A DNA stretch of 64,000 nt from Ustulina deusta (lineage: Eukaryota > Ascomycota > Sordariomycetes > Xylariales > Xylariaceae), in contig JAJNNX010000003.1 of assembly GCA_023159155.1 (NCBI GenBank), positions 2,170,001-2,234,000 on the forward strand, written 5' to 3'. The notes under the pieces are model-generated. The model was not told where the DNA came from and did not search any database. It saw nothing but the letters and a program-made list of their open reading frames with translations. A program made the translations under genes and the position numbers. Each line of letters begins with the position of its first letter. The first letter of the stretch is position 1. This document shows, one piece after another, positions 12,357-25,323 of this stretch.

Positions 12357-15300
12357 ATGGCTTCGAATATAAGCGGTGGTTCCTCATATTGTTTGTTTGC
12401 TCCGATCCGATTCTCCACCTTCAATAGCTGATACTATAGCCACTAGCACTTGATCAGTCTTCTCAAGTCAATGATGGAAACTTCCTGACTAGTATCAAAG
12501 CAAAGGATGCCGAGCTCCTCAAGTTAGGCGATGGCAAGGAGGACGATGTTGTGTGCATTGTTGGGATAGGTATTTTAATCACCATGCGTCGCGATTACTG
12601 ACATTCACTAACAACAGTTATCACGTTTAGCTTGCCACCTTCCAGGTGGGATACGGTCACCTTCCAGCCTTTGGGACTTTTTAGCGAACGGAAAGTCCGC
12701 CCAGGGTCTAGTTCCGAACGATCGCTTCAACATAAACGGATTCTATCATGCCAACATCGAGCGGGCTGGTGTTGTAAACGCTGATGGTGGGTATTTTCTA
12801 CAAGATGACATCCGTGAATTCGAGAATGACTTTTTTGGGATCAACAAATTGGAAGCCGCGTCAATGGATCCGCAACAGAGAAAATTGCTCGAAGTAGTAT
12901 TTGAATGTTTCGAAAACTCGGGCGTCTCAATGACAAAAATATCAGGAACAAATACCGGAGTTTACGTGGGAAACTTCACTGTTGATCAGATTCTCAGAAA
13001 TGCACGGGATGCGGACTATTCCAACCGGTACAGTGCCACAGGCGCTGGCATCGCCATAGGGGCGAATAGAATAAGCCATGTCTTTGATCTTCATGGACCA
13101 AGGTAACAGAAATAATCTTGCTACCCTAATTCCACGCGTTTCAGTGCCGCTAATGCCCGTCTGTGGGAAGTGTGACCCTCGATACTGGATGCTCTTCATC
13201 CATGTACTGCCTACACAACGCTGTTTGTGCCTTAAAGGCTGGTGATTGCGATGGAGCGATAGTTGCAAGCGCCAATTTGATCACAAGTCCGGAACAGCAC
13301 ATTTGGACTGTGAGAGGAGGGGTGATCTCCAAAACCTCAACTTGCCATACATTCGACATTTCTGCCGACGGCTATGGGAGGGCGGACGCTGTAAACGCAG
13401 TGTACCTTAAAAAACTCAGCTCTGCGATGAGGGATGGCGACAATATTCAAGCCGTCATTCGTGGCACCGCCATAAACTCGCAAGTAACTGTCTCTTCATA
13501 TGAACCTTGCTGGCCGAGTCCTAATTTTCCCTATTAGTAATGGAAAAACTCCTGGGATTTCACATCCTAGTGCTGAATTCCAAGAAGCTGTTATTAGAAA
13601 AGCATACGCCACAGCAGGCCTTTCCCTGGCGGAAACAGACTATGTTGAGTGCCATGGGACGGCCACGGCAACTGGAGACCCCGTTGAAGTATCTGCCATC
13701 AAGAAATGTTTTACCCCTCGAAATGATATTCCTCTAATCATCGGTTCAGTAAGTAATATTCCTAGTCAATTTACCCATCACTATGTCCCATCCTTTAATA
13801 TCTCAGCAGTGGTCCCATCGTGGTCATGCGCGTCATTTCTTTCAAGCTGATATATGTTGGGTAACCAGGTAAAGGCAGGACTTGGGCATAGTGAAGCGGC
13901 GAGCGGATTGACTTCTTTGATTAAAGTTGTTCTCTCGTTTCAAAACGGGAAGATCCCACCAACACATGGAGTAAAGGAATTAAATCCAAAGTGTAAGATT
14001 ATAGTTATCTCCTTAGCGTCGCCCAACATGAACAGTCTACTAATGCCAACAAAAGTCCAACTTGGATCGAGCAATATTATAGTTGCGACCGAATTAATGG
14101 ACTGGCCTCGGAACCGCCAGCGGGCTAGTATCAGTTCGTATGGATACGGAGGGGCCAATTCCCACTGCATTCTTGAATCCGTCGACAGCTATAAGAACAG
14201 ACTATCGAGTCAAAATTGCGTTGATCTTGGTCATGCCGATATAAAAAGCCACGACCAGCTGTTCGTTTTCCCCTTCTCCACCTTTTCAAGCAAATCCCTG
14301 GTCTCCCGCATTGGCCAGATTTCCCGAGTCATCCAAACTTGTCACCCAAAGGCGCTTGAGGGTCTCGCTTTTACTCTAGCCCGTCGAGATTCGCACATGC
14401 GTCGCAAAAGCTTCCTGATGGCTCGTGGTGGTTTGAATGGAGTCATCAGCTTGATCGAAGACAACCAGACCCAGGCGCCCGAACTAACGAATATCATGGG
14501 GCCTTATCCTATGGCCTTCATTTTCACTGGCCAGGGCGCCCAATATGCCGGCATGGCGAAAGAACTGCTGAAAAGACCAGGTCCATTCCTTGATACAGTA
14601 AAGGACCTCGACTGTGCTCTTCAGGACTTACCAGCCAACCTGGCGCCGTCTTGGACATTGAGGAGTGTGTTATGCGAGTCAGTAGACACTAGCTCTGTTA
14701 ATGACGCCTCTCTTAGTCAGCCCCTCTGCACCGCTATTCAGATTGGACTTGTCAACACATTGCGCCATTGTGGTATTCACCCTACCGTCGTGGTCGGCCA
14801 CTCCTCGGGTGAGATAGCTGCAGCCTGCACTGCCGGCATTGTCACAGAAAAACAGGCTATCCTTGCCTCTTATTTCCGCGGCAAATCAATAGAGAAATTA
14901 CAGTCTCGTGGTGCTATGATAGCAGTCGGGCTTTCCGTCGAGAGCGCCCGGCGTCTCATCGAGAATGAAGGCTTAGTGGACGCTATCTCGATTGCTTGCG
15001 TTAACTCTCCGGAAAGTGTGACGCTGAGCGGCACCCTCGAAGCTGTTAACTACTTGTTTCAGACAACACAACAGCGTCAGATATTCTCACGTAAGCTCGA
15101 GACTGGCGGCCGCGCATATCACTCCCCTATGATGCAAGAAATCGGTGCGATATACGAAGACTTCTTAAAGATGTATTGTTCTGAGAATCTCTGTGTGGCG
15201 TCGCAGGCGAGAATGTATTCATCCGTTGAAGTCCCCGGTGAAGACCTAGCAGTTCTATCGAGCGATACTAATATGCCGAGATATTGGCGCGACAACTTAG

Positions 15301-18300
15301 AGAAGCCAGTTCAATTCAGCGCTGTCATAACTAAAATAACTCAGAATCAGGAATATCACTTCCTCGAGATAGGGCCTCACTCAGCCCTCAAAGGGCCAAT
15401 CAAGCAAACATTGAAGACGCTAAACTTAGGCCATCTTCCTTATCACCCTACTTTGGTTCGAAAACAGAATGCGGACATCAGTATGAACAAGCTCATGGGC
15501 CAGCTGTATATCCACGGACACACCATTAACTGGAATAGAGTAAACAATATAAACAGACGCAACATGTTGTTATTTCCTGATCTTCCACCATACCCTTGGG
15601 ATTATACGGGTGGGCTCCTTTGGTCCGAATCACGGCCTAGCGTGGAGCTTCGTCAACGAGAATTCTTGCGTCACGAGCTCCTCGGAGTTCGGCAACTGGC
15701 TGGTAATGGCATAGATTGGACGTGGCGAAATGTTCTCCACTTGGACGAAATCCCATGGTTACGCGATCACAAAATTGAGGCACAAATTGTGTTCCCAGCG
15801 GTGGGTTACCTCGGCATGATCATGGTTGCAATGGACCAGATCAACAGCACCGTCAAGAGTCAAAGAGACACGCACACAGAAACCTTGGTGCCAGAGGCAT
15901 TTGAATTCCGCAATGTGAAGATAAATAAAGCTCTGGTTTTGGACGAGGAAACAGGGCGAGAAAACGAAGTCGAGTTACACACCACAGTATCCAGACAAAA
16001 GATTTCCACGTCATCTAGTTCGGCCATCTGGTTTGAATTTCAAGTTTCCTCATGGGATAGTGGTCAGGCGACTGTGCACTGTATCGGAAGCGTCCGGATC
16101 ATCGAATCTCTAAATTCTACTGGGACTTCCGTGGTGACTGACAGTTGCAACTATGAAACTTGGCCAGACATGCAACCATGGTACGAGAAATTTGCGAAAG
16201 AAGGCCTCCGCGCTGGGCCACAGTTTCAAACACTCAGTAAACTACAGACGGACCGGAGTCGAGTGAAGCGAGACTCGATAGCAGTAACCACAATTAAACC
16301 CTGGTTGATAGATCACGAACGCCCGTGCTACCCGGTTCACCCTCTGGTCATCGATGCATGCGTTCAAGCTGCTATTTTTGGGGGCACGGCAGGTAATCTG
16401 GACGCACTCCGGGGCGTTATGCTTGTTTTCATTACCGAGTGTCGAATCGGCACGGTAGCTCTCAACAGTTCAGCTGGTGAAGGCATTATTTACGCAACGG
16501 TAACCAAGACTGGACCTACGACGCAGTGTGCGGAGTGTACCCTTAGAGATTCAAATAACTCGACACTAGTCCACCTCAAGGACGCAAGGATGTCGATATA
16601 TACAGGCATGGCCGAACCAGCACTGGACGACACTAGAGGCAATCTGGAACGATATCCTTGTCTGCGCACGCATTGGAAACCTGACATTTCACGACTAAGA
16701 GCTGGTCAAGAAACTGAGATAAGAGACTATATCAAAGAGTGCTACAAACCAAACGAAATGGAGATATCCAATGACGTGATGTTTCTCGAAGTTTCCACCC
16801 TGATCGATCTCGCAGGGCACAAGAATCCCGACATAAGAGTGCTAGAATTGGACGGATGGAATAACCTATCCAGAAAACATCTTTTGAACTCGTTGGACAA
16901 TGACACTGCATTTCCCCGTTATAAATGCTGGCATCTTGGGAACCTGAATTTAGATGGTCAGGTGACGGTGGATGACGGCCACCAAGGACCCTATGACGTT
17001 CTTCTTGTTCCCGGGGTAAGTACAACCTGATTTACCCATTCGAGTCATCCAAAGGGTGCTTATTGACATCTGAGTCTATCATAGAATCCCTTATACGACC
17101 ACCAATCTTATTATACAGATTACTTTCTCCATCTCCTGAGCGAGAATGCTGTTATCATAAGTGAAAGAACGGATACGAAGCATCAGGAAAAGCTGAACTC
17201 GAATCTATTCACCACAATAGAAGTTGGAGAAAAAATCCTATTAACATCAAGGGCAAAGGAAGAGTTTCCACTGAACGGTAAGAATGTAGTTCTCGTTGTA
17301 AGTAAATTCTTGATGCAGTTGCTCAACCTCTCCTTTCGTCTGTCCCGACCCCTAAACGTCCATACCTGAGGGAAAAGGAAATATTTCACTCATAGTTTTA
17401 ACAGGTTCGGCAACCGTCCTTCAAGCTTTCGACTCTTGCAACTCGTTTAATTCGATACATCCAAAATGTAAATAGGGAAGGCAAGACAAGCTGCGTGGAG
17501 CTTACCAACCTCCAATATCTTTCTCTCTCCCCGGAAACAGTATGCATCATTCTCCTGGAGGCCGAAAAGCCATTTCTGGCTCAGATGAATCAAATCGAAA
17601 TGGATTTGCTACGTCGTGCAACAGATACGGTGACCAATGTACTGTGGATCACTGGCGGGAGCCTGCTGAGCAAGCCTGATCCAGACCTGTTGCTTGCTAA
17701 TGGATTCTCCCGCGCGCTCAGGATTGAGCAGCCATCATTACTCCTCTCAGTTATCGATATCGGGCGTGTTGAAAGTCATGAGTCATATACTAAAAATACC
17801 TGCGAATGTCTACTCGAAGTTCTGTTGTGCCAACAATTCAATTCCAAAGACGACAAGGAATTCGTACTGCACAACGGTCTGCTCCATATAAGCCGATTCC
17901 AGCCGGACTGGGGTCTCAATTCGAGGTTCCGGAAACGATTCGAAGCCGGCCAGCATGCATCAAGACAGCTTAGCCCTATTGCGAGCATCGGCTTGGCGCA
18001 CTTATCTATTGACAAGGCAGGCATTCGCGACTCCATGTACTTTCAACAAGTCTCTGTCCCTGCCACAGTGCCACCGGCCGGGTTTGTGGACGTTACCGTC
18101 AAGGCTGTCAGCTTGAATGCCAAAGACGTCTATGCTATAAGTGGGCGCATAGAAACGCGCGCGAATACAATTTCGCTTGAATTCAGCGGTGTCGTGAAAG
18201 CCGTTGGGTCTGATGTTACGCATGTGCAGAAAGGGGATAGGGTGATTGCCGTCGTGCCAAACCGCTTCAACACTACGGAACGGGTGCCAGCATGGCTCAC

Positions 18301-20353
18301 TTTCAAAATGTTACCCCACGAGGAATTTGTAGTAATGGCATCATTGCCGACCGTTTACGCGTCGGCATTATACGCGCTAAATGATCGTGCGAAAATAAGG
18401 CAGGGGGAGTCCGTCTTGATACATGCGGGCTCCGGGGCATTCGGTTTTGCGGCTATTACCATCGCGCAACGAGCTGGAGCTATCGTATACAGCACCGTGA
18501 GCTCACCTGCTAAGCGGAGCTTTCTGGAACAGAGCTTAAACATACCGTCTTCGCACATTTTCAATTCTCGCACCGAACAATTTGTGGCAGGTGTCATGAC
18601 TGCCACTGGAGGGAGGGGCGTTGATGTTGTGATCAACTCGCTCACAGGCGACTTGATGCACGCCGGTTGGCGGTGCATGGCAAACTTTGGTCGTTTCGTC
18701 GAGGTCGGAAAAAAAGAGCTCGTAGACGTGGGAAGGCTGGATATGGATGTTTTTTTGCGCAATGCAACATTCACTGCTTTCGACTTGACTGAATTGGCAT
18801 ATAGTGCGGACGAATTTCATCGAAATACGCTTACAAGGTAACTAAACAGCATTCTCATTATAAGCTACAATACTTAGGACTGACTTTTCAACCAGAAACA
18901 TACAGGAAACACTCAATCTCTACCGTGCTGGGCAGATCAAACCAGCCCCGATTACAATATTTGACGTGGAGAACATCTCCGAGGCATACAAATTTTTCTC
19001 ATCCAAGGACCGAGTGGGGAAAATTGTTATTTCCTTAGAAACCCCTCAAAGTCTTGTGGAGGTAACTCAATCCCGAATTCTGTGTCCCGTATAAGAAGTT
19101 CTGCTGATGTGTCAATGGTGTAGGTCATGCCATCCAAGTACCTCTGTTGTTTCGAGGACGAAAAGGTGTATCTCCTTGTGGGTTGCCTTGGGGGACTGGG
19201 TCGTAGCTTGAGCAGGTGGATGATACAGCGTGGAGCAAGAAACGTCGTCTTTCTTGGAAGGACAGGTTGTGAAAAACCCGAAGCTCAGGCATTAGTCTCG
19301 CATATGCGGAGTACGGGGACCAATGTGACCGTTGTCCGTGGTGACGTCTGTTGTTTCGATAATGTTATCCAAGCAATCGATACCTGCAACAAGACCGGGA
19401 AGGCGATAGGTGGCGTTATCCAGGCTGCTATGAGAGTTAAAGCGGATCTATTCCATCGCATGAGTAGTGAGGCATGGCACTCGGTTATCCAACCGAAGTT
19501 GACAGGATCTTGGAACTTACATAAGGCACTGGAAGGAAATGATGCCGCGCTCGACTTTTTCCTCATGACCTCGTCTGTTTCTGGCAGTATGGGATCTGCT
19601 GCAGAAAGCAACTATTGCGCCGCGAATGCGTTTCTCGATGGGTTTGCACGCTGGCGTCGCACACAAAACAAGCCGGCCGTGTCGATTGGCCTGGGCATGA
19701 TCGAGGAAGTCGGATTCCTACATGATAACCCCGAAATTGAGGCCATGCAATTGCGCAAAGGGATTCAGCCTCTGAATGAGAGTGAATTTCTCCAGATCAT
19801 CGACCTAGCATTAGCGGAGTCTATGAACGAAAGAAACCATAAAAATCTCATGAAATCCCACATCCTAACCGGGATGGAACCGCTAGGAATCAGAGACGGT
19901 TTTAGAGGCGATAGCTTAGGCGAGTTCGTTGCTACCGATCCGCGTATGGCCATCATCTCGGCGGCGGTTACCGCTAATCGAGCAACTGCGGGCGCTAAGC
20001 CTTACGGTAAAAATCTAGAACAGCTGGTAGCTGAGATTCCTTGGTTGAGGGATATTAACTTGAAGGCAGTGGGTTCTTTGGTATTGGAAAGAGACGCACC
20101 GTCATTAGAGATTGGCACCCTGAGATTGCTACGCAAACGCTTCGCGATAATGTTACTCACGGTGCTGGATGAGCTCGACAATCATAGGCCGCTCGTAGAC
20201 TTTGGTGTCGACAGCATGCTTGGAGCGGAATTTCGCACGTGGTTATGGAATACCTTTCGAGTGGACATACCTTTTCTCGATATTTTGAGCTCGGGACAGA
20301 CACTAGCAATATTGGCTCGCAGGGTAGCTCAGAAACTTACTGCGAGGGGTTAA
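12357..20353 (+). CDS. Highly reducing type I iterative polyketide synthase (KS-AT-DH-psiMT-ER-KR-ACP)
   Basis: Spliced model: exons 12357-12375, 12447-12569, 12631-13102, 13171-13479, 13538-13748, 13869-13992, 14056-17015, 17085-17297, 17405-18837, 18896-19061 and 19124-20353, giving 2419 residues. Phases agree at every junction. KS occupies about 38-455 with Cys212 (LDTGCSSS), His347 (ECHGTAT) and His385 ([10 protein letters not shown]). AT is about 570-890 with Ser669 in GHSSGE. DH is about 959-1250 with His991 (WLRDHKI) and Asp1186 ([10 protein letters not shown]). A degenerate methyltransferase-like spacer (about 1290-1480) has no SAM motif. ER is about 1673-1985 ([13 protein letters not shown]). 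KR is about 2018-2200 ([16 protein letters not shown], Tyr2174). ACP carries Ser2374 in GVDSM for the phosphopantetheine arm. There is no thioesterase, as is usual for fungal reducing synthases, so release needs another enzyme or a nucleophile. It should iteratively build and reduce a polyketide chain in the cytosol. Start exon and 63-nt intron 13993-14055 are inferred from phase and family fit. The product cannot be named. Confidence 0.92.
13480..13537 (+). other. GC-AG intron inside the ketosynthase exons
   Basis: The donor reads GCAAGT instead of GTAAGT, with acceptor CTATTAG. Removing these 58 nt restores [17 protein letters not shown], a strongly conserved KS stretch. The nearby GT (13484) leads to an in-frame TAA after splicing and was rejected. 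Confidence 0.8.
13993..14055 (+). other. Stop-free 63-nt intron (multiple of three) in the KS domain
   Basis: Donor GTAAGA, possible branch region TCTACTAATG and acceptor AAAAG. It has no stop codon in frame, so it can be read through. Removal turns the odd insertion after LNPK into [19 protein letters not shown], which fits the family; retention would add 21 residues to the KS. Confidence 0.7.
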
Positions 20354-20539
20354 TAAAAGAATTTCGGTTCTTATTATAATAAAAAAATTCTTAGCACTCC
20401 TAAATAAAAAACTAAAAGCCCTTTATATATAGAGGCAAAAAAGCCTTTGTTTATAAGTAGTATTATATTAATATTAGCCCTAGATATATAATTTTAATAC
20501 TTAAGTTCTTTAAGTTAATTTATATTATTATAGCTATAT

Positions 20540-20975
20540 TAAGCTAGATAATAAATATTATTTTCATATATTAAATATATAACCAAAGCATTTTTATTAA
20601 ATAATTATAATATTAATAAACTAAGTAATAAATATTTAAAAATATAAATATTTCTTTATATTAAATATATAAAAGAAGTATTTTTACTATATATTTATAA
20701 CTTTAATAAACTAAGTAATAAATGCTTATATTTTAATATATTAAATATATAATTAAAACTTTTTTGCTTATGGTTTATAAACTTAATAAATAAAGTAGCA
20801 AATGCTTAAAAATATAAATATTTTTTTATATTAAATATAAAAAAAGATTTTCTTACTATATATTTATAACTTTAATAAACTAAATAGCAAATATTATTTT
20901 TATATATTAAATATATAATAAAAACATTTTTGCTAAATATTTATAATTTTAGTAAATAAAATAATAAGTATTTAA
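20540..20975. repeat. Degenerate ~84-bp tandem array at the isochore edge
   Basis: The word TTAAATATAT or a near copy recurs at about 20571, 20661, 20741, 20831 and 20907 (spacing 76-90). Each is followed by a similar unit containing ATTTTTACTATATATTTATAAC and AATAAACTAAGTAATAAATG-like words. About five copies. It begins some 190 bp after the synthase stop codon. Confidence 0.7.
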
Positions 20976-21629
20976 ATAATTAATAATAAGAATTTCTAAT
21001 AAGCATTTAAAAAAAATTAGGTATTTATATATATTATTAATAATATAAAATTATAATTGTTTTAGTTAAGCATTTACTAATAACAACTTTTAATAAACGT
21101 TTAATAATAAAAAATTAGTATTTATTATACTTAACTTTATATTTTTATAATAGTTTTATGTATTAAAAATATTAAAAATATTGTTGCTATAATAATTAAT
21201 TTAGTTTAAACTATTTAAGTTTATGTTAGTAAATATTAGCAACTAATAATAGCTACTAATATAACTATATAAAGTATTAATAGTTATATATATATAGTTT
21301 ATTTATATTCTAGCTAAAGCTACTTAGCTTTACTTAAGCTATATATATTATAACATAAATATTACTGCTGTTTTTATTATAAAGTCTAACTAATATTTTT
21401 ATTATATAAAATATTATTATTAAAATAGTAGCTAACTTAATTTAAATTTTTTAAATCTATACTAATAAGTATTTTTTTATTTTTCTTTTTTATTAATAAA
21501 TATTAGTAGTTATTACTAACTATTAATATAGCTATATAAGCTATTAAAAGTTATATTTATATGTGTTTTTTATTTTATTCTTTTATTATAAAAGCTAATT
21601 TATTTGAAAACTTATAATAAATAATACTA

Positions 21630-22260
21630 ATAATTAATAATAATTTAGTATTTATATTAGTAATATTAAATAACTTTTTATATAGTATAAATATAAATAA
21701 AAATATTTTAATTATTTTTCTACTAAAAAAAACTTTATATAAAACAATCAAATTTTTGCTAGTAGTAAAATAAACTTAAACAAAAATATTTTAGCTACTC
21801 TCCCGCTAAAAAAAGCCTTATAAAAAATAAATAATTTAAAACTCAATAGTTTAATAGTAACTATTACTACTATAGATCTAATTATATTTATAGTACTAAA
21901 TTAACTATTTTTTATTATTATAGCAAAAAGATTATATAATTTTATTATATATTAAATAAATAACTTAGCCTACTTTTAATTATCTAACTAAGCATAATAA
22001 TTTAGTATTAAAACGCAGTCTTTATGAAACAGTTTTTTATTATTATAGTAAAAAAACTATATAGTTGTATTATATATTAAGCAAGCAATTCTGCTTACTT
22101 TTAATAATCTAATTAAATCTAATAGTTTAGCATTTATACTAGTAGTATTAAATAACTTTTTAAATAGTATAAACATAAACAAAAATATTCCAGCTATTTT
22201 TCTGTTAAAAAAAACTTTATAAAAAACAAATAAATTAATATTAAATAAATAACCTAACTT
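21630..22260. repeat. Degenerate local duplications
   Basis: The stretch 21638-21752 resembles 22118-22230 (both run ATTAAATAACTTTTT, then TAGTATAAA, then TTTTTCT). A partial third version lies about 21770-21850. The stretch 21915-22005 resembles 22040-22130. Differences are mainly C/T and G/A. Confidence 0.6.
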
Positions 22261-22324
22261 ATTTTTTATAATCTAACTAAATAAAATATATAAAGTTAAA
22301 TATAATAATAAATATATTAGTATT

Positions 22325-22780
22325 TAAGCTTATATATAAGCTTGTTTTGCACTTTTTTTATATATTTTCATATATAATCTTTTAGTAAAAATATTTATTC
22401 TACTTTTTTTTTAACTTTTTTAGGTTAATAGCTATAATAAAATAAAATATATATTAAAGTTTATAATTAAATAATGAATCTAAAAATCATTTATTTTATT
22501 TTATTTTTATTTTATTTTTAGAAATATTTAAGTTTTAAAAAATTATAGGGATTATTTTAGTGTAGTTTATTATAACGTTGAAAATAAAATAGCTATAAAA
22601 TTAAAAAAATATTTTTAAATTTATAATTTAATTTCAAATCTAACTATCTATTTTATTTTATGATAGCTTTTAAATTAAAAAAGTTATAAAATGTAGGCGA
22701 AATACTTTACTAAGGAATTTATATGTAAAGGTATATAGAAAAAATACAAAACAAGCTTGTATATAAAACAAGCTTGTAGA
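22325..22780. mobile_element. MITE-like element with terminal inverted repeats
   Basis: The left end (about 22325-22360, ...TAAGCTTGTTTTGCAC) is matched in reverse complement by the right end (about 22742-22780, ...CAAAACAAGCTTGTATATAA). Each end contains two AAGCTTG-type words. The element is about 456 bp with no coding capacity. A better preserved end of the same family begins at about 60786. Confidence 0.6.
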
Positions 22781-24145
22781 ATATATTAAACTTTATATAT
22801 ATAAAAAAATAAAAATAATATATATATATAAATATAATAGATAGCTTAATATATTACTAAGTATTATATAGTTCTTATATAATATATAACCTTTAAGCTT
22901 TTTAAAACTTTTTTTTTAAAATATTATTATTTAAATAGCTTAAGTTTATTAATATACTATATAATATTAAATTAAAATATTTTGTTGTTATATCTGCTTT
23001 TTTATTATTATAATTAATAGGCATAACTATAAATATATTAGCTATAGCTATAAATCTATTTATTATATTTATAAATAACTAAATTACTATAATAAATAGT
23101 ACTTATTTACTAACTTAAACTTCTAATTTTTATGTTATAAGAAATATATATATTTAAGCTTATTAAACTAGTTATTATTAATAAAATCTTAATAAAATTT
23201 AAGTAGCAACATTAAAATCAAACTTAACTATAATACTTTTATATTTAATTTAATATAAATAAAATTAATAAGTTATTATATTTTAATTATTAATTCAAAT
23301 TTAAATAACTATTATAGCTAAGCTTAGTAATTAAATAAGTATGTTTTAATTTTTAACTTTTTATTAGTTTAAGCTTTAATAACTATATAATAATATAAAA
23401 AGAAAGAAATTATAAAATATTTTAGTTTTATTTTAAAAACAATAATTACTATTAATTATATTATAAAAAAAATAAAATATATTAATTCTATAACTAAAAG
23501 CTAAAAATAAATATAAAAGCTAATAAAAATAATATTTTAAATAAATTATAATATAATAATATAATTATAAAAATCACAAAAAAACCCCCAAATTAAATAT
23601 TACGCTTTAAACAATCTTAGAAAGCAAAGCTTTATTCTAAAAGCAAACTTTGTATTAGAATTTAAAAAAAAAAAAAGAAAGGCTAATTTTACAAAGGTGC
23701 ATTGCAGGTTCTTTATAGGTAGATTAGTAAGAAGTATAGGCAGCTGTTAAATAATTGCTAAGTGCCGGCCACCAGCCACTATACCGTAACTATTAAAATA
23801 AAACTAATATATATAATACTACTTATTTTAATCTAAATTAAACAAATTTATAATTTTTTTTTAGTAATTTTAATTATTAAAATATTAAATATAAAAATAA
23901 GATATATAAATATATTTTTATTAAAATTATTTAATTAAACTATAATTAAAAAACTTTTAATATTTTTAATTATTTCTTTAATAAAAAAAAAAAAATAGTA
24001 CTTAAAAAGTAGTAATTAAATAATACTTTTAATAATATTTATATTAAAATTAAAAAAACTTTTTATAAAACTAGAACTAATAAAAAACTAAATAATTATT
24101 TTTATTAGTAAAAATTCTAAATTTTAAAAAATTATATTTATAATA
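22781..24145. other. AT-rich relic sequence with one dispersed repeat and one less mutated patch
   Basis: No gene. It includes a 65-bp word shared with 61840-61903 (23014-23078) and a more GC-rich patch at about 23680-23790 (around GCCGGCCACCAGCCAC) that I could not identify. The last part before 24145 resembles the flank of the B repeat family at about 55440-55490. Confidence 0.5.
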
Positions 24146-24150
24146 GTTAG

Positions 24151-24404
24151 TGTTGGGTGGCTAGGGGGTACAATATTGTATGTAACAAAGGGGTAAAATA
24201 AATAACTATATATATCGATCTATTTTTTTAACTATCTATACAAAAGTAAGACCTTTATATAAAGGATTTTTATATAGTAAGAGAATTTTATATATATATA
24301 CTGCTTATGTAATTGGACCAATTAGCTAATTGCTAGTATTATATAAATAATCTTATATATAGTTAGTAGTAGCTTTATATATAGTTAATACTATTATTAT
24401 AATA
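24151..24404. repeat. Left LTR of the 24151-32705 element
   Basis: 254 bp. Its left half is GC-richer than the right LTR's left half (TGTTGGGTGGCTAGGGGG against TGTTAGGTAGCTAAGGGG). Two bases after its end the interior begins TGG, as expected of a tRNA primer-binding site, but the match is too short to be sure. Confidence 0.8.
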
Positions 24405-24698
24405 CTGGCTTTTTTTTTTTTGACTGTAGTGTATTTTTATACGACTGCTAAAAAAATAAGAAATTTTAAACGTAAAAAAAATATAGATTATAGCGTACGG
24501 CCAATCCGTAGCTAATAGAATTATCTAATAGTATGTTAAATTGCTGTTTTTTTGAGAGGCCTTTTGTAGTTTGCCTATTATATATGACTGCTTTTTATGT
24601 ATAACTGCTTTTTATACGCTGTTTAGAAATGTTTGAGATTAGATAAGGCGTAATATTTTATAGCTGTTATATATAAAATGGGCTGCTTTTATACTGCT

Positions 24699-25050
24699 TT
24701 TTTTTTTTTTTTTTTTTTTTTTTTCTTAGGTGTATATATATATACACACATACGTATATATATATATTGTACGTATACTTTAGCCATTATTTCAAGGTTG
24801 TATTAACCTAGAAATAATAGTTGTTATATAATAGCAGTAGTAATAATAACAGCAGTATTATTAGTAGCAGTAGTACTACTACTACTACTGCTATTACTAT
24901 TATTACTATTATACGTAAGGCTTTTTTGTTATTCTAAGTGTTGTATTAATAGCAATCTAAGCAGTATTGTTAGTAGTAGTAGTAATAGTAATAATATGTC
25001 TGCTGCTGCTCCCGCCTGCCTACGTCTAGCGCTACCCGCTCTAGGTAGTA
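24699..25050. repeat. Simple-sequence region: poly-T, TA/CA runs and hairpin-forming triplet repeats
   Basis: A run of T at about 24699-24724 is followed by alternating TA/CA. At 24832-24912 AGT/AGC/AAT triplets meet their complement (AGCAGTAGT next to ACTACT...CTGCT), forming an extended inverted repeat. More GTA/CTG triplets lie at about 24970-25010. Confidence 0.75.
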
Positions 25051-25323
25051 TTTTATAGTTTTAAAATTTTGTTTATATAAAGAATAATAGCCGCATAGAA
25101 ATATATAGCTTTTTTATAAAGAGTTAGGCCTACTAGGCTTTTATATAAACTTTTTATATAAATATATATATATTTCTAGTTTTTATTTTTATATAAATAA
25201 TTTTTAGTATGTTTAATAATTAATATGTTTTATTATATAATAAAACAAAAAAAGTATTATTATTACTACTTTGTTTATTAATATTATATTTTAAGTATTA
25301 TTATTAAATATTTTTGCAAACGT

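Noticed and set aside
16660..17480. Active C-methyltransferase domain
   Set aside because: Too short and without a SAM-binding motif.
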